58,413 nucleotides of DNA, from positions 1-58,413 of the forward strand of contig JAEOUM010000222.1 of NCBI GenBank assembly GCA_016839275.1, given 5' to 3'. Position numbers and translations under genes: made by a program. Below are positions 10,225 to 19,688 of the stretch, one piece after another. Each line of letters opens with the position of its first letter. The first letter of the stretch is position 1. This DNA is from Candidatus Thorarchaeota archaeon. Lineage in GTDB: Archaea > Asgardarchaeota > Thorarchaeia > Thorarchaeales > Thorarchaeaceae. The notes beneath the pieces were generated by a model. It saw nothing but the letters and a program-made list of their open reading frames with translations. It had not been told where the DNA came from and did no database searches.

Positions 10225-10914
10225 ATGTCTAGGGACAAGTACAAGAATGCAGTGGATGATTTGATACGTCGTCTACAAAACAGCGGATACCTCTCAACAC
10301 AGGAGATGGAACGTGCAGTACGGACTGTACCGAGAGAGGAGTTTGTACATCCATCAAATAGACAATATGCCTATCGTGATACACCCCTTTCAATTGGCCT
10401 TGGTCAGACTATCTCCGCTCCTCATATGTGCGTAATAATGTGTGAAGGATTGAAGCTCAAACCTGGTCACAAAGTATTGGAGGTTGGAGCAGGATCTGGT
10501 TATCATGCTGCATTATGTGCTGAGATGATTGCACCTGCAGATTCACCAACGCCAGGGCATGTATATACTATTGAGATAGTCAAGGGACTTATTGAATTTG
10601 CAAGGAGCAATCTAGAACGCACAGGGTACTCCGACAGAGTTACGCTCATTCATGGTGATGGTGGCTTAGGTCTTCCTGAGTATGCACCCTTTGATCGAAT
10701 TCTTGTTGCGGCAGCTGCTCCAACGGTACCTGAACCTCTTGTAGACCAGCTCGCACCAGGTGGTGTAATGCTCATACCTATCGGTGGCCGAGGTCTTTTC
10801 CAAGAATTGTTGATGATTGAGAAGGATGAAGACGGCAATATATCTCATCGTAATTGGGGTGGCGTCGCGTTTGTTCCATTGACTGGGAAATATGGTTCTG
10901 GAGGTATGAAATAG
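10225..10914 (+). CDS. pcm: Protein-L-isoaspartate O-methyltransferase
   Basis: VPREEFVHPSNRQYAYRDTPLSIGLGQTISAPHM, VLEVGAGSGYHAAL; start moved from ORF-track 10150 to ATG at 10225. Confidence 0.9.
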   Translation: MSRDKYKNAVDDLIRRLQNSGYLSTQEMERAVRTVPREEFVHPSNRQYAYRDTPLSIGLGQTISAPHMCVIMCEGLKLKPGHKVLEVGAGSGYHAALCAEMIAPADSPTPGHVYTIEIVKGLIEFARSNLERTGYSDRVTLIHGDGGLGLPEYAPFDRILVAAAAPTVPEPLVDQLAPGGVMLIPIGGRGLFQELLMIEKDEDGNISHRNWGGVAFVPLTGKYGSGGMK

Positions 10915-10949
10915 TACCAATCTACCAGCTGGACTACTTCATCAAATCA

Positions 10950-11630
10950 CTATGTGACCATATGAAGAGGTATGACAGTCAATGTTACTTTTGAGTTATC
11001 CTCCATATTCAATGTCTTTCTGATATCAACCGGCGCTACGACTTCAAGGATATCTTCGCTATGATGGGTTCTTTGAGCCATCACTACTGCTGCCTCAATC
11101 TCGTTGTTCACCTTCACGCGATAGCAAATAACGTCACCAAAGGTACGACCCTTGTGACGAAAACCACTGACTACAAGTGGCGGAGTGTTCTTCATTCTAC
11201 CTATGGCTCGTCGAGAGTCATCATCAATCACTTTTACGTTCAATGTGCCCAGGTGCGGCTTAAACCCAAGTGCCTCTCTAAGTTTCGAGGCATATACATC
11301 CACATAGTACGCGCCTTCACCCAATCCGGTGACGAGACGTCCTTCTATGATAATATCATCCGGTATCGGAGTGAATGCCGCCTCTAGGTTTGAAAAGACA
11401 CGAAGAAGTTCATCTCTTCCGGAGCTGGTTATCTGAAGAAGCATGCCATCTGCTGTATGTATCCTGAGGAGATACCCCTCTTCTACACAAAGCGCAATAC
11501 GTCTTGAAGCAGTCTGCTGGCTGACGTTCATTAATTCTCCAAGTTCACTTGTTGTAAGAACAGCCTTGTTGTGAATTGCACCCTTATTTGCGAGTGAGTA
11601 CAAAGTAAACCATATGTCAGGTGTTATCAT
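10950..11630 (-). CDS. ribK: CTP-dependent riboflavin kinase with N-terminal HTH domain (DUF120)
   Basis: N-terminal wHTH (LTTSELGELMNVSQQTASRRI) plus GRLVTGLGEGAYYVDVY..LGFKPHLGTLNVKV. Confidence 0.88.
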   Translation of the reverse strand: MITPDIWFTLYSLANKGAIHNKAVLTTSELGELMNVSQQTASRRIALCVEEGYLLRIHTADGMLLQITSSGRDELLRVFSNLEAAFTPIPDDIIIEGRLVTGLGEGAYYVDVYASKLREALGFKPHLGTLNVKVIDDDSRRAIGRMKNTPPLVVSGFRHKGRTFGDVICYRVKVNNEIEAAVVMAQRTHHSEDILEVVAPVDIRKTLNMEDNSKVTLTVIPLHMVT

Positions 11631-11657
11631 TATTATCCCTCTTGGTGAGCAATCCTC

Positions 11658-12293
11658 TTATTGACCATTCTTCATTCGCTTTTCAAAATCCGATAGCTCC
11701 TTGACAAGCCTACTCTGCCCGACTGCTCTTGTCAGATCGCCTCGTGTACGTTCTACTAAGGATCTCCCCACATCACACTTTCTCCTGAGGTCTGGAATTA
11801 ACGCATTTGGGTAATCAAAGGTCTGGAGTCCGTCTAGAATCTCATCCATGAAACCCAGAAGGTTCTCAGCTCTGAGAACATTATCTTGTCGTAAGGAGTC
11901 TAGTGCAGCTCTCCTTAGTTCCCCAATGACATCTGCCAAGCCTGTAAGGTATGGCCTTGACGGTATCTTGTATTCGTGATTAGATGTGATTTTTCCTTGT
12001 TCTACAATTGATAGGAGATTAGCAGCTTCTGCTAATTCCTGATAAGCTACATCCAGAGACCTTGATTTCATCATAAAATCACTTCCAGACATTTCGCGTT
12101 CAGTGCGTTCTATGATTTCATACACCTCCGAAATCAGCTTGCGCGCATCTTTGTATGATCCTTTGTGAGTTTTTTTAATAGATTCACTGCATTTTCTTAC
12201 AGCTTCTCTGCTGAATGGAAGAATTTTCTCTCGGACCTTATCATCAGCATCAATCTCATCTCTCAAGTCCTGAAGGATAACTGAAAACTCCAT
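11658..12293 (-). CDS. Archaeal translin-family protein (predicted nucleic-acid binding)
   Basis: All-helical; YQELAEAANLLSIVEQG..SRPYLTGLADVIGELRRAALDSLRQ resembles translin. Confidence 0.75.
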   Translation of the reverse strand: MEFSVILQDLRDEIDADDKVREKILPFSREAVRKCSESIKKTHKGSYKDARKLISEVYEIIERTEREMSGSDFMMKSRSLDVAYQELAEAANLLSIVEQGKITSNHEYKIPSRPYLTGLADVIGELRRAALDSLRQDNVLRAENLLGFMDEILDGLQTFDYPNALIPDLRRKCDVGRSLVERTRGDLTRAVGQSRLVKELSDFEKRMKNGQ

Positions 12294-12305
12294 ATCTGTT
12301 CACTC

Positions 12306-13277
12306 TCAATTTACCTGTAGCTTCTTTATGTGTTTATTTTGGGACAGAAGTACAACTCTACTCTCTGTCTGTTCGTCAGCAAGATAGTACCCTGTCAAGT
12401 CCGCTAGCTTCTTGGAGAAAGCTCGTATCTCTCTGTGCGATGGGGCATTGGCACTTCCAAGACGACCTCTTGATGAACCAAGGAACATATACCCTTTGAC
12501 CTCCACAAAGTCTGGCTCGCCTCTCATAATCAGCTCCGAATATGCTCGTGGATTGTTCATATTCTCACCTGCAACCATAGTCAACCTGTTCACAGTTCGG
12601 CAGCTCAGAGACTGTAGCGTATCTTGGCTCTCAAGGATGCCTTTCCATCCATTCATAATCCCCGGTCTGCAAAGCTTCTTGTATGTATCTTCATTCGGGG
12701 CTGCTATCGTCACATAGAGCTGGGTTGGCTCTGACATCTCACGAATGACTCCAGGCTGTGTGCCATTAGTCACCAGGAATGAGGTCATTTTCCTGTTATG
12801 GATTTCATCAATCAAATCACTGATGAGTGGATGAAGCGTTGGTTCACCAGCAAGAGAGATAGCTACATGTTTTGGCTCTCTTGCTTCTAGATACTTTGCC
12901 ATGGTTACATTTGCTCCTGCATCTGGATTGTAACCTCCTAGAGACCGTAGATTTGCCATGAGAACCGCATCCATCAATTCTTCAACTGGGACAACGTCTT
13001 CCACTGAAACATTTACTTGATCCCATGAAACTCCTATATCGCCTGGTGTTATTCGCCAACAGAACAGGCAACTCTGTGTGCACTTGTCTACAACTGGAGT
13101 CATTTGAACACAGCGATGTGATGCTATACCATAGAATTTCTCTTTGTAGCAGACATCACCATGCAGAAGGGACTTTTTTTGCCATTGACATGCCTTGTAT
13201 GCCCCTCTCTTACCAAGTAGGTGATACCCCTGCTTTTTGAGCTTCGTTTCAAGCTCTTTAGGCATGTTGTTACTCAA
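12306..13277 (-). CDS. taw1: tRNA 4-demethylwyosine synthase (Taw1/TYW1-like radical SAM)
   Basis: FYGIASHRCVQMTPVVDKCTQSCLFCWR (CxxxCxxC), HVAISLAGEPTLHPLISDLI, FVEVKGYMFLGSSRGRL. Confidence 0.92.
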   Translation of the reverse strand: MSNNMPKELETKLKKQGYHLLGKRGAYKACQWQKKSLLHGDVCYKEKFYGIASHRCVQMTPVVDKCTQSCLFCWRITPGDIGVSWDQVNVSVEDVVPVEELMDAVLMANLRSLGGYNPDAGANVTMAKYLEAREPKHVAISLAGEPTLHPLISDLIDEIHNRKMTSFLVTNGTQPGVIREMSEPTQLYVTIAAPNEDTYKKLCRPGIMNGWKGILESQDTLQSLSCRTVNRLTMVAGENMNNPRAYSELIMRGEPDFVEVKGYMFLGSSRGRLGSANAPSHREIRAFSKKLADLTGYYLADEQTESRVVLLSQNKHIKKLQVN

Positions 13278-13317
13278 TGTGACTCGAAGGTTGTTTTGCC
13301 ATATGTCTTATCAGCGT

Positions 13318-14604
13318 TTAGCAAGGTCCATCTTTCTTCTTTGATTTCTTGTTTTGCGTCCAAAGGAATTCAGCTAACCTCTCCTGTGCGCTCCATGAAC
13401 CTGTCATCTCTTTTCGTCTAGAAAGTTCCCCCAACCGACGTCTACTCTCTGAGTCCAATTCTCCCGGAGGCATTTCCTCATAGACACTTCCGGGCAATGG
13501 CATGAAGACATGTCCATGGGTCTTTGCGCCCATCTCGACTAGTGTATAGCAGAGCTCGATACTATCACGAAGTTCTTTCTTGGTTTCTCCAGGAAGTCCA
13601 AATATCATATCAACGTGTGGTGTAAAATCCGAGTCAAGTGCTATTCTGACAGCTCTCATACCTTGTTCTACAGTATGATGACGATTTGCAAGGGATAACA
13701 CTCTGTCACTACTTGATTGTAATCCGATTTGCACCGATGTATTTGCTACGTAGCTTCTTAACATCTCTAGGATTGGTTGAGTCACAAACTCTGGCCTAAC
13801 TTCTGAGGGGAACGAACCGAAAAACATCTCATCAAGACCTTCTACTTTGGTACTCTCGCGTAAAAGAGACTCCAATTTCTCTGGTTCTGCCCTCATACCT
13901 TTTCCACCGTATGAAAGTGCATTTGGAGAGAGAAACCACGCCCGAGTGAATCCGCTTTTCTCTACAGCTGCGGTAAGCCACTTGATAACCGATGCGACAG
14001 ATCTGTGTCTCACTTTACAACCGGTTAGAAATGGTGTACAACAAAACTTACACTTGAAAGGGCATCCTCTAGTGATCTCTATAGGTCCCACGATATTCAT
14101 TCCTATGGCGAAAGGAGGATATTTGTCTAGATCAACAATAGGAATCTCTTGAGGCCGCGGCCAGATTTCAGAGGATCTTCCCACAACTCCCTGTATTTTT
14201 AGTGGGTCTTTTCCAGAAAGGAGCGCATCAACTAGTTCAGGGAATGTATTTTCCCCCTCTCCAATTACAGCATAATCAAAACCACTCAGAAACAGGTCTT
14301 TCGGCCTGGCGCTTGCATGAGGCCCCCCGCCAACGATGGTGACTTGCTTTCCAAACTTCTCTCTTATTCGTCTGACCTCTTCGAAAATCCTCTCCGTCTG
14401 AGTACTCATCACCGAATGAGCAATTATTGTTTGTCCTTTTTCGACACTCTTCCGAATATCATCATTCGTTAGATTAGTGGGCGCTCTGATTTCTAGGTCT
14501 AGAAGTCGGGGGTCTGTCTCTATAGCCCCAAGAAGGGCGGCTACGCTATACCGGGACGAGGAATGTGTACTAAAGAAAAGAGAGTTAGAACACAATTGAT
14601 GCAC
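13318..14604 (-). CDS. B12-binding domain/radical SAM protein (MJ1487-like family)
   Basis: N-terminal cobalamin-binding-like domain (VTIVGGGPHASARPKDLF) and GCPFKCKFCCTPFLTG radical SAM cluster motif. Confidence 0.8.
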   Translation of the reverse strand: MHQLCSNSLFFSTHSSSRYSVAALLGAIETDPRLLDLEIRAPTNLTNDDIRKSVEKGQTIIAHSVMSTQTERIFEEVRRIREKFGKQVTIVGGGPHASARPKDLFLSGFDYAVIGEGENTFPELVDALLSGKDPLKIQGVVGRSSEIWPRPQEIPIVDLDKYPPFAIGMNIVGPIEITRGCPFKCKFCCTPFLTGCKVRHRSVASVIKWLTAAVEKSGFTRAWFLSPNALSYGGKGMRAEPEKLESLLRESTKVEGLDEMFFGSFPSEVRPEFVTQPILEMLRSYVANTSVQIGLQSSSDRVLSLANRHHTVEQGMRAVRIALDSDFTPHVDMIFGLPGETKKELRDSIELCYTLVEMGAKTHGHVFMPLPGSVYEEMPPGELDSESRRRLGELSRRKEMTGSWSAQERLAEFLWTQNKKSKKKDGPC

Positions 14605-14609
14605 ACGCT

Positions 14610-15200
14610 TCAGCTGACTACGTGTTCTGCGACACCGGCTTTAGTCACACTCATGACTCTGATGTCGCCTCCAGACTGAATGTCTCGTGCAATACCAGCT
14701 TTGACAGCCTTTATCGCTATCTCTTCAGCCTCTTTGACTGTGATTTCGGGTTTGTAATAATTTTCAAGAACACCATAAGCTGTTCTGTCCCCAGTACCCG
14801 TAGCAGTGATGTCTTCTGGGATGAGGGAACCACCCATATCCAATGAGTACATCTGTGGACCCGTTGAGTCTATACCAATAACAACCGTCTGAACATACAG
14901 AGGTGTCATTCTAATAGAATAGAGTGTGTTTGCAAGCATCTTAGCCAGTGCTTTTACGGTGATGGGCTTTTTCTGGTTTAGTTCGTACAGCTTAATCTGG
15001 GCCTGCAGTCTATTCACAAGCATCTGATAGTCTGATACTAATCCAGCAGAGGCCAATACAATTGTATCTGTGAGTTTGAATGCTTTGATTCCCTTCTCGC
15101 TGAGAACAAGAGTTCCCCAGCTAATCAGCGAATCAGTAGCGACTACAACACCATCAGTGCATTTAATTCCAACAACAGTGGCACCAGTAGGAAATGACAT
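14610..15200 (-). CDS. psmB: Proteasome beta subunit homolog with Thr1 to Ala substitution (predicted inactive)
   Basis: MSFPTG-ATVVGIKCTDGVVVATDSLISWGTLVLSEKGIKAFKL...RDIQSGGDI; start set to ATG at 15200 because the ORF-track start overlaps the divergent gene. Confidence 0.82.
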   Translation of the reverse strand: MSFPTGATVVGIKCTDGVVVATDSLISWGTLVLSEKGIKAFKLTDTIVLASAGLVSDYQMLVNRLQAQIKLYELNQKKPITVKALAKMLANTLYSIRMTPLYVQTVVIGIDSTGPQMYSLDMGGSLIPEDITATGTGDRTAYGVLENYYKPEITVKEAEEIAIKAVKAGIARDIQSGGDIRVMSVTKAGVAEHVVS

Positions 15201-15342
15201 AGTTAATGCGCCTCCAAGTGGGAGTCCGTCTAACTTGGTCACGTCCACTCGTTTTAAAACGTTTGCGAACTGTCCGTAATTATAGATTCTGGAGTGACTT
15301 GAGTTGCGCCGATTAAATCCCTTTGCCAGTATTCCCACAATC

Positions 15343-16359
15343 ATGACTGCAGAGGAGATTATCGAGTTCGCGCATAACAGATCCACGCGGATTAGCATGA
15401 AGAGTTCACTCCGCATGAAGCGAGAAGACCGATCTAGGATTCGTGAGATTACAAGACTACAAGAGTTCTCCAAACAAGTGAAGGCTAAGCTCACTCAGGT
15501 AGTTGAGGAGTTCCCCTCTATCGATAGACTCAATCCATTCTATCTCGAACTCACTGGTATTCTTGTAGGAGTAGACAAACTCAAACAATCACTAGGCGCA
15601 GTTCACAATTGCATTCCTCCCATAGATGAGATTACAGATAAGCACATCATGGCTCTGAAACTGTCTACTGATTTTCGCCAAATGAAGAAGACTCGAAGTG
15701 CTGCGAAGGGTAGAATCTCATCCATACTACGGGCAACAGCGCCCAATCTAGATTTCATTATCGAGGCAAAGAAAGTCCTCTCAAAGTTACCTGGAATTGC
15801 ACCTAACATTCCTTCAATTGTATGTGCAGGATTTCCTAATGTCGGAAAATCAACACTTGTAAAGATGGTTTCTACAGCAGAGCCTGAAATTGCATACTAT
15901 CCCTTCACTACAAGGAAGTTAATCATCGGTCATCTCAAAGTTGGGAATCAGAATGTCCAGATTGTAGATACACCTGGAATTCTAGATAGACCCATGAGTG
16001 AACGAAATGATATAGAACTCCAGGCTGTTGCAGCCTTGAAATATTTGGCAAATGTAATAATTTTCATGATTGACCCCTCCGAGGCATGTGGGTGGACATT
16101 TGATCAGCAGTTGAATCTACTCACTGAAGTACAACGGATGTTTCCACTGAACCCTCTCTTCATTGCACTCAATAAAATCGATATTACCCCCGACAGTCAA
16201 CTTGAGATTGCAAGAGCTCGGCTCCCGAATGCATACGAGATTATAGCTGTCAACCGGATAGGTGTAGACCAGCTTCTACAGGATGCGATAAAAGAGGTTG
16301 ACCTAAAACCAATGCAAGAGTCTATCGATGACTATCTTAAGACTCTCTCAGGAGAGTAA
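15343..16359 (+). CDS. NOG1-like GTPase (Obg/HflX superfamily)
   Basis: VCAGFPNVGKSTLVKMVSTAEPEIAYYPFTTRKLIIGH, VDTPGILDRP, ALNKID; ATG at 15343 preferred over TTG at 15304. Confidence 0.9.
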   Translation: MTAEEIIEFAHNRSTRISMKSSLRMKREDRSRIREITRLQEFSKQVKAKLTQVVEEFPSIDRLNPFYLELTGILVGVDKLKQSLGAVHNCIPPIDEITDKHIMALKLSTDFRQMKKTRSAAKGRISSILRATAPNLDFIIEAKKVLSKLPGIAPNIPSIVCAGFPNVGKSTLVKMVSTAEPEIAYYPFTTRKLIIGHLKVGNQNVQIVDTPGILDRPMSERNDIELQAVAALKYLANVIIFMIDPSEACGWTFDQQLNLLTEVQRMFPLNPLFIALNKIDITPDSQLEIARARLPNAYEIIAVNRIGVDQLLQDAIKEVDLKPMQESIDDYLKTLSGE

Positions 16360-17409
16360 TCCCTGTCCAAATACCCTTACAACTCCGGATTCTCCAATAT
16401 CACCCTCGATTTCTATTCTTGTCCCAAGAATCTTCTTGATAGTCCAAATATTTGTTATCAAATGTGAGGTGATTTTTGTCACCCCAATCTCACTCATTCC
16501 GTCTGCAACTGCCAAATATGGTACTAGCATGTCACAAAGATGAGAGTCTATAGCTTTTCCAGTCGAGATTTCATCGACAAGTTGTAATGCAGCTTTTGTG
16601 CCCACTAATTCTGCGCGCTCTCTTTTTTCGCCTAGTCTATCTGTTCCTAACACAGAGCTGTTTTCAGATATTGCCCAAAGCACTATACCACTCCCGGGGC
16701 TAAGATGAGGGTCATTACTCTTGGGATATGACTCTGTATGAATTGCTGCTTTGATTCCGAGTTTATCATGAAGTACTTCTATTGCTAATGATGCCTGTCG
16801 TGTTGCTACATGTTCAGGCAGACGCACACAATGGGATATTCCCGAAATTTCTCTCACTTCACCGAAATCAACTGATTTGATACTATTCAGATGTTGAACA
16901 GGTATCACTCGACAAAGCACCTCTCCACCGCCTCGTGGATAGTGACCTCGTCTGATCTGTTGAATCTCTATCGATGGACCGAGTTTTGATAACACACGTG
17001 CAAATACTTCTCTCAGGTAATCGATAGGAGGGCTCCAGTTCACATCAGTGCCTCCCCGTAACTTGAACGTGATAGGATTTGGTGCAAGCGTTGCAGGAAG
17101 TAGTGCAGCCTGAAGAAGAAGGGAGATTGAACCAGCTGTACCTACATCCAGTGTAAATTCGCCCCCGTACCTTTCTTGGGGCTGAAATATGACCTCGGTA
17201 CTTCCTATCCTCAGACCATCCACTTTGGCATTCACAAGTCTTGCTGTTAACTCAACGCCACCAAGATGCTGTTTCTTGAGGCCTGGTTGCGGGCGATTGG
17301 CGCGAATGTTTGCTACCCTTACTGGTTTTAATGTGAGGGCAGACAATGAAACAGAAGTGCGCAGAATTTGTCCTCCGCCTTCTCCATAGGAGCCATCAAT
17401 CTCGATCAT
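16348..17409 (-). CDS. rtcA: RNA 3'-terminal phosphate cyclase
   Basis: IDGSYGEGGGQILRTSVSLSALTLKPVRVANIRANRPQPGLKKQHL, HYPRGGGEV. Confidence 0.93.
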   Translation of the reverse strand: MIEIDGSYGEGGGQILRTSVSLSALTLKPVRVANIRANRPQPGLKKQHLGGVELTARLVNAKVDGLRIGSTEVIFQPQERYGGEFTLDVGTAGSISLLLQAALLPATLAPNPITFKLRGGTDVNWSPPIDYLREVFARVLSKLGPSIEIQQIRRGHYPRGGGEVLCRVIPVQHLNSIKSVDFGEVREISGISHCVRLPEHVATRQASLAIEVLHDKLGIKAAIHTESYPKSNDPHLSPGSGIVLWAISENSSVLGTDRLGEKRERAELVGTKAALQLVDEISTGKAIDSHLCDMLVPYLAVADGMSEIGVTKITSHLITNIWTIKKILGTRIEIEGDIGESGVVRVFGQGLLS

Positions 17410-17525
17410 TCACGCTACCTATCTTTTACACTTGTTCTCTTGTTAAGAACTTCCCCGTTTCTTGATTCTGTGTCAGATTGCTAATCCTTATTTGATTGAC
17501 AGACTCACTAAAAGGGCTGGTTACA

Positions 17526-18050
17526 ATGAAGTCGTTGTTCATTGGGCGCTTTCAGCCCATACATAAAGGTCACATTCATACAATCAAACAGATTCTTGGA
17601 AAGGATGAGGACATCATCATTGTTGTGGGGAGCGCACAACACTCCCACACTCCAGACAATCCCTTCTCAGGGGGTGAGCGTGTTATGTTCATCAAGCGCG
17701 CTCTAGTCGATGAAGAACTTCCACTTGCAAGAATCGATATAGTGCCGGTCACAGACATCAATATACACCCTCTTTGGGTAAGTCATATGCGATCCTATGT
17801 TCCCTACTTCGACAAAGCATATAGTCACAATCCACTTGTCAAGAGACTTCTTGAGGACGGAGGTATCGTTACCGACTCTACAAAGTTACTGGAACGGACA
17901 ACCTATAGCGGAAAGCATGTCCGTGATCTTATCCGCTGGAAAAATAGTGAGTGGGAAAAACTTGTACCAACTGGCGTGGTCGAATTAATCAAAAAATACA
18001 AGATGGACATACGAATCCAAGAGATTGGGGACACGACCACTAAACAATAG
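17526..18050 (+). CDS. Nicotinamide-nucleotide adenylyltransferase (archaeal type)
   Basis: SLFIGRFQPIHKGHIHTI, VGSAQHSHTPDNPFSGGERVMFI, YSGKHVRDLI. Confidence 0.9.
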   Translation: MKSLFIGRFQPIHKGHIHTIKQILGKDEDIIIVVGSAQHSHTPDNPFSGGERVMFIKRALVDEELPLARIDIVPVTDINIHPLWVSHMRSYVPYFDKAYSHNPLVKRLLEDGGIVTDSTKLLERTTYSGKHVRDLIRWKNSEWEKLVPTGVVELIKKYKMDIRIQEIGDTTTKQ

Positions 18051-18209
18051 TCGTCAACTGGCTTGAAGGTAGACTTTAAATAAGAACATCACTGACAAAA
18101 TCTTGGTGAACGTATAATGCTAGGTGAGCGCGTTCCGTATTATCACTAGACAACTAATTCTTTATCCTAGCCAGTACCATGAACTTCAATCAGAACAGAG
18201 GAGAATATC

Positions 18210-19688
18210 ATGAGCGGGAAAGATGAACAACCACGAAGTACCATTTTTGACATTGATAAGACAAACAACTTTCCTGATTGGTTCGGTGAGATTTGTAGAG
18301 TTGCAGAACTTGCTGACATCAGGTATGGTGTAAAGGGATTCACTCCATTTCCTCCATGGAGCCTGATGACAATGGATAACATGTTCGATATCCTAGAGGA
18401 AGTTCTACAGCGCAAAGATCATCTTCCCATGTTATTCCCTACGGTCATTCCCGAGAGTAACCTGACAAAGGAAGCTCAACACGTTGAGGGATTTGTACCC
18501 CAGGTGTTCTGGATTCAAGATACTGGTGAAGGAGGAAAACTTGAAGAAAGGTTGGCCCTCAGGCCTACCAGTGAAACTGCCATCTATCCAATGTACTCAT
18601 TATGGGTTCGGAGCTGGCGCGATCTGCCCATGAAGCGGTACCAGCGTTGTTCCGTTTTCAGGTCCGAGATCAAGAGCACTAGACCGTTTCTCAGAGGAAG
18701 AGAGTTTCTTTGGATTGAGAGCCATAATGTCTTCGCAACACACGATGAAGTCAAGGCTCAGGTACAGGAGGATCTTGAAACAACCAAGGAAGTAGTGACC
18801 GATAACTTTGGGATTCCTGTAATGGTTTTTCGCAGGACACAGTGGGATAAGTTCCCAGGCGGTCTGAACACATATGCTGCAGACACACTCATGCCTGATG
18901 GCAAAGTACTACAACTCCCATCAACCCATGATCTTGGTGACAATTTCGCTAGAGCCTTCGATGTAAAGTTTCTGAATGAGAACAATGAAACTGTGTATGC
19001 TTGGCAGACATGTTACGGACCTGCAATCTCGAGGATTTTTGGAGCGATGATCTCAGTGCACGGGGATAACAAGGGTCTACGTCTCCCCTTCAAGATTGCA
19101 CCATATCAGGTGGTTGTGATTCCCATCTATAAGGGAAAAGATGCTGAGATGGTGTTGGAGTATGGTAAGAACATTCTGAAGAATCTTCGAAAGGCCGGCT
19201 TCAGGGTATATATCGATAATAGCGACAATACACCAGGCTGGAAATACAACTTTTGGGAGATGAAAGGAGTACCAATCCGGGTTGAGATAGGTCCTCGTGA
19301 TATCAGAGATAACAAAGCTGTCTTGTTCCGGCGTGATACAATGAAGCGAGAATCCATAGATGTCAAAGATCTAAAGAGGGAGATAACAAATCTTGGAAAG
19401 GAGATTGATGCCAACCTTCTTGCTGAAGCAGAGTCTAAATTCGTAGATCTAATCATCGATGCTGACAGCATTGGTACCATTGAGGATGCACTGGATAAAG
19501 GAAAGATTGCACGAATCCCCTTCTGTACTACTGAGATGGAAGGAAAACCCTGTGCTGACGAAATCAAGGACAGGACGGGCGGCGAAACCCGCGGCACCCG
19601 GATTGATATTGATGAGAAACCAAAAGGGGTATGCACTGTCTGTGGCAAGCCAGCTACTGAGATTGTCTATATAGCACGGTCGTATTAA
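18210..19688 (+). CDS. proS: Prolyl-tRNA synthetase (archaeal/eukaryotic type)
   Basis: WFGEICRVAELADIRYGVKGFTPFPPWSL, LRPTSETAIYPMYSLWVRSWRDLPMKRYQ, class II motifs. Confidence 0.95.
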   Translation: MSGKDEQPRSTIFDIDKTNNFPDWFGEICRVAELADIRYGVKGFTPFPPWSLMTMDNMFDILEEVLQRKDHLPMLFPTVIPESNLTKEAQHVEGFVPQVFWIQDTGEGGKLEERLALRPTSETAIYPMYSLWVRSWRDLPMKRYQRCSVFRSEIKSTRPFLRGREFLWIESHNVFATHDEVKAQVQEDLETTKEVVTDNFGIPVMVFRRTQWDKFPGGLNTYAADTLMPDGKVLQLPSTHDLGDNFARAFDVKFLNENNETVYAWQTCYGPAISRIFGAMISVHGDNKGLRLPFKIAPYQVVVIPIYKGKDAEMVLEYGKNILKNLRKAGFRVYIDNSDNTPGWKYNFWEMKGVPIRVEIGPRDIRDNKAVLFRRDTMKRESIDVKDLKREITNLGKEIDANLLAEAESKFVDLIIDADSIGTIEDALDKGKIARIPFCTTEMEGKPCADEIKDRTGGETRGTRIDIDEKPKGVCTVCGKPATEIVYIARSY

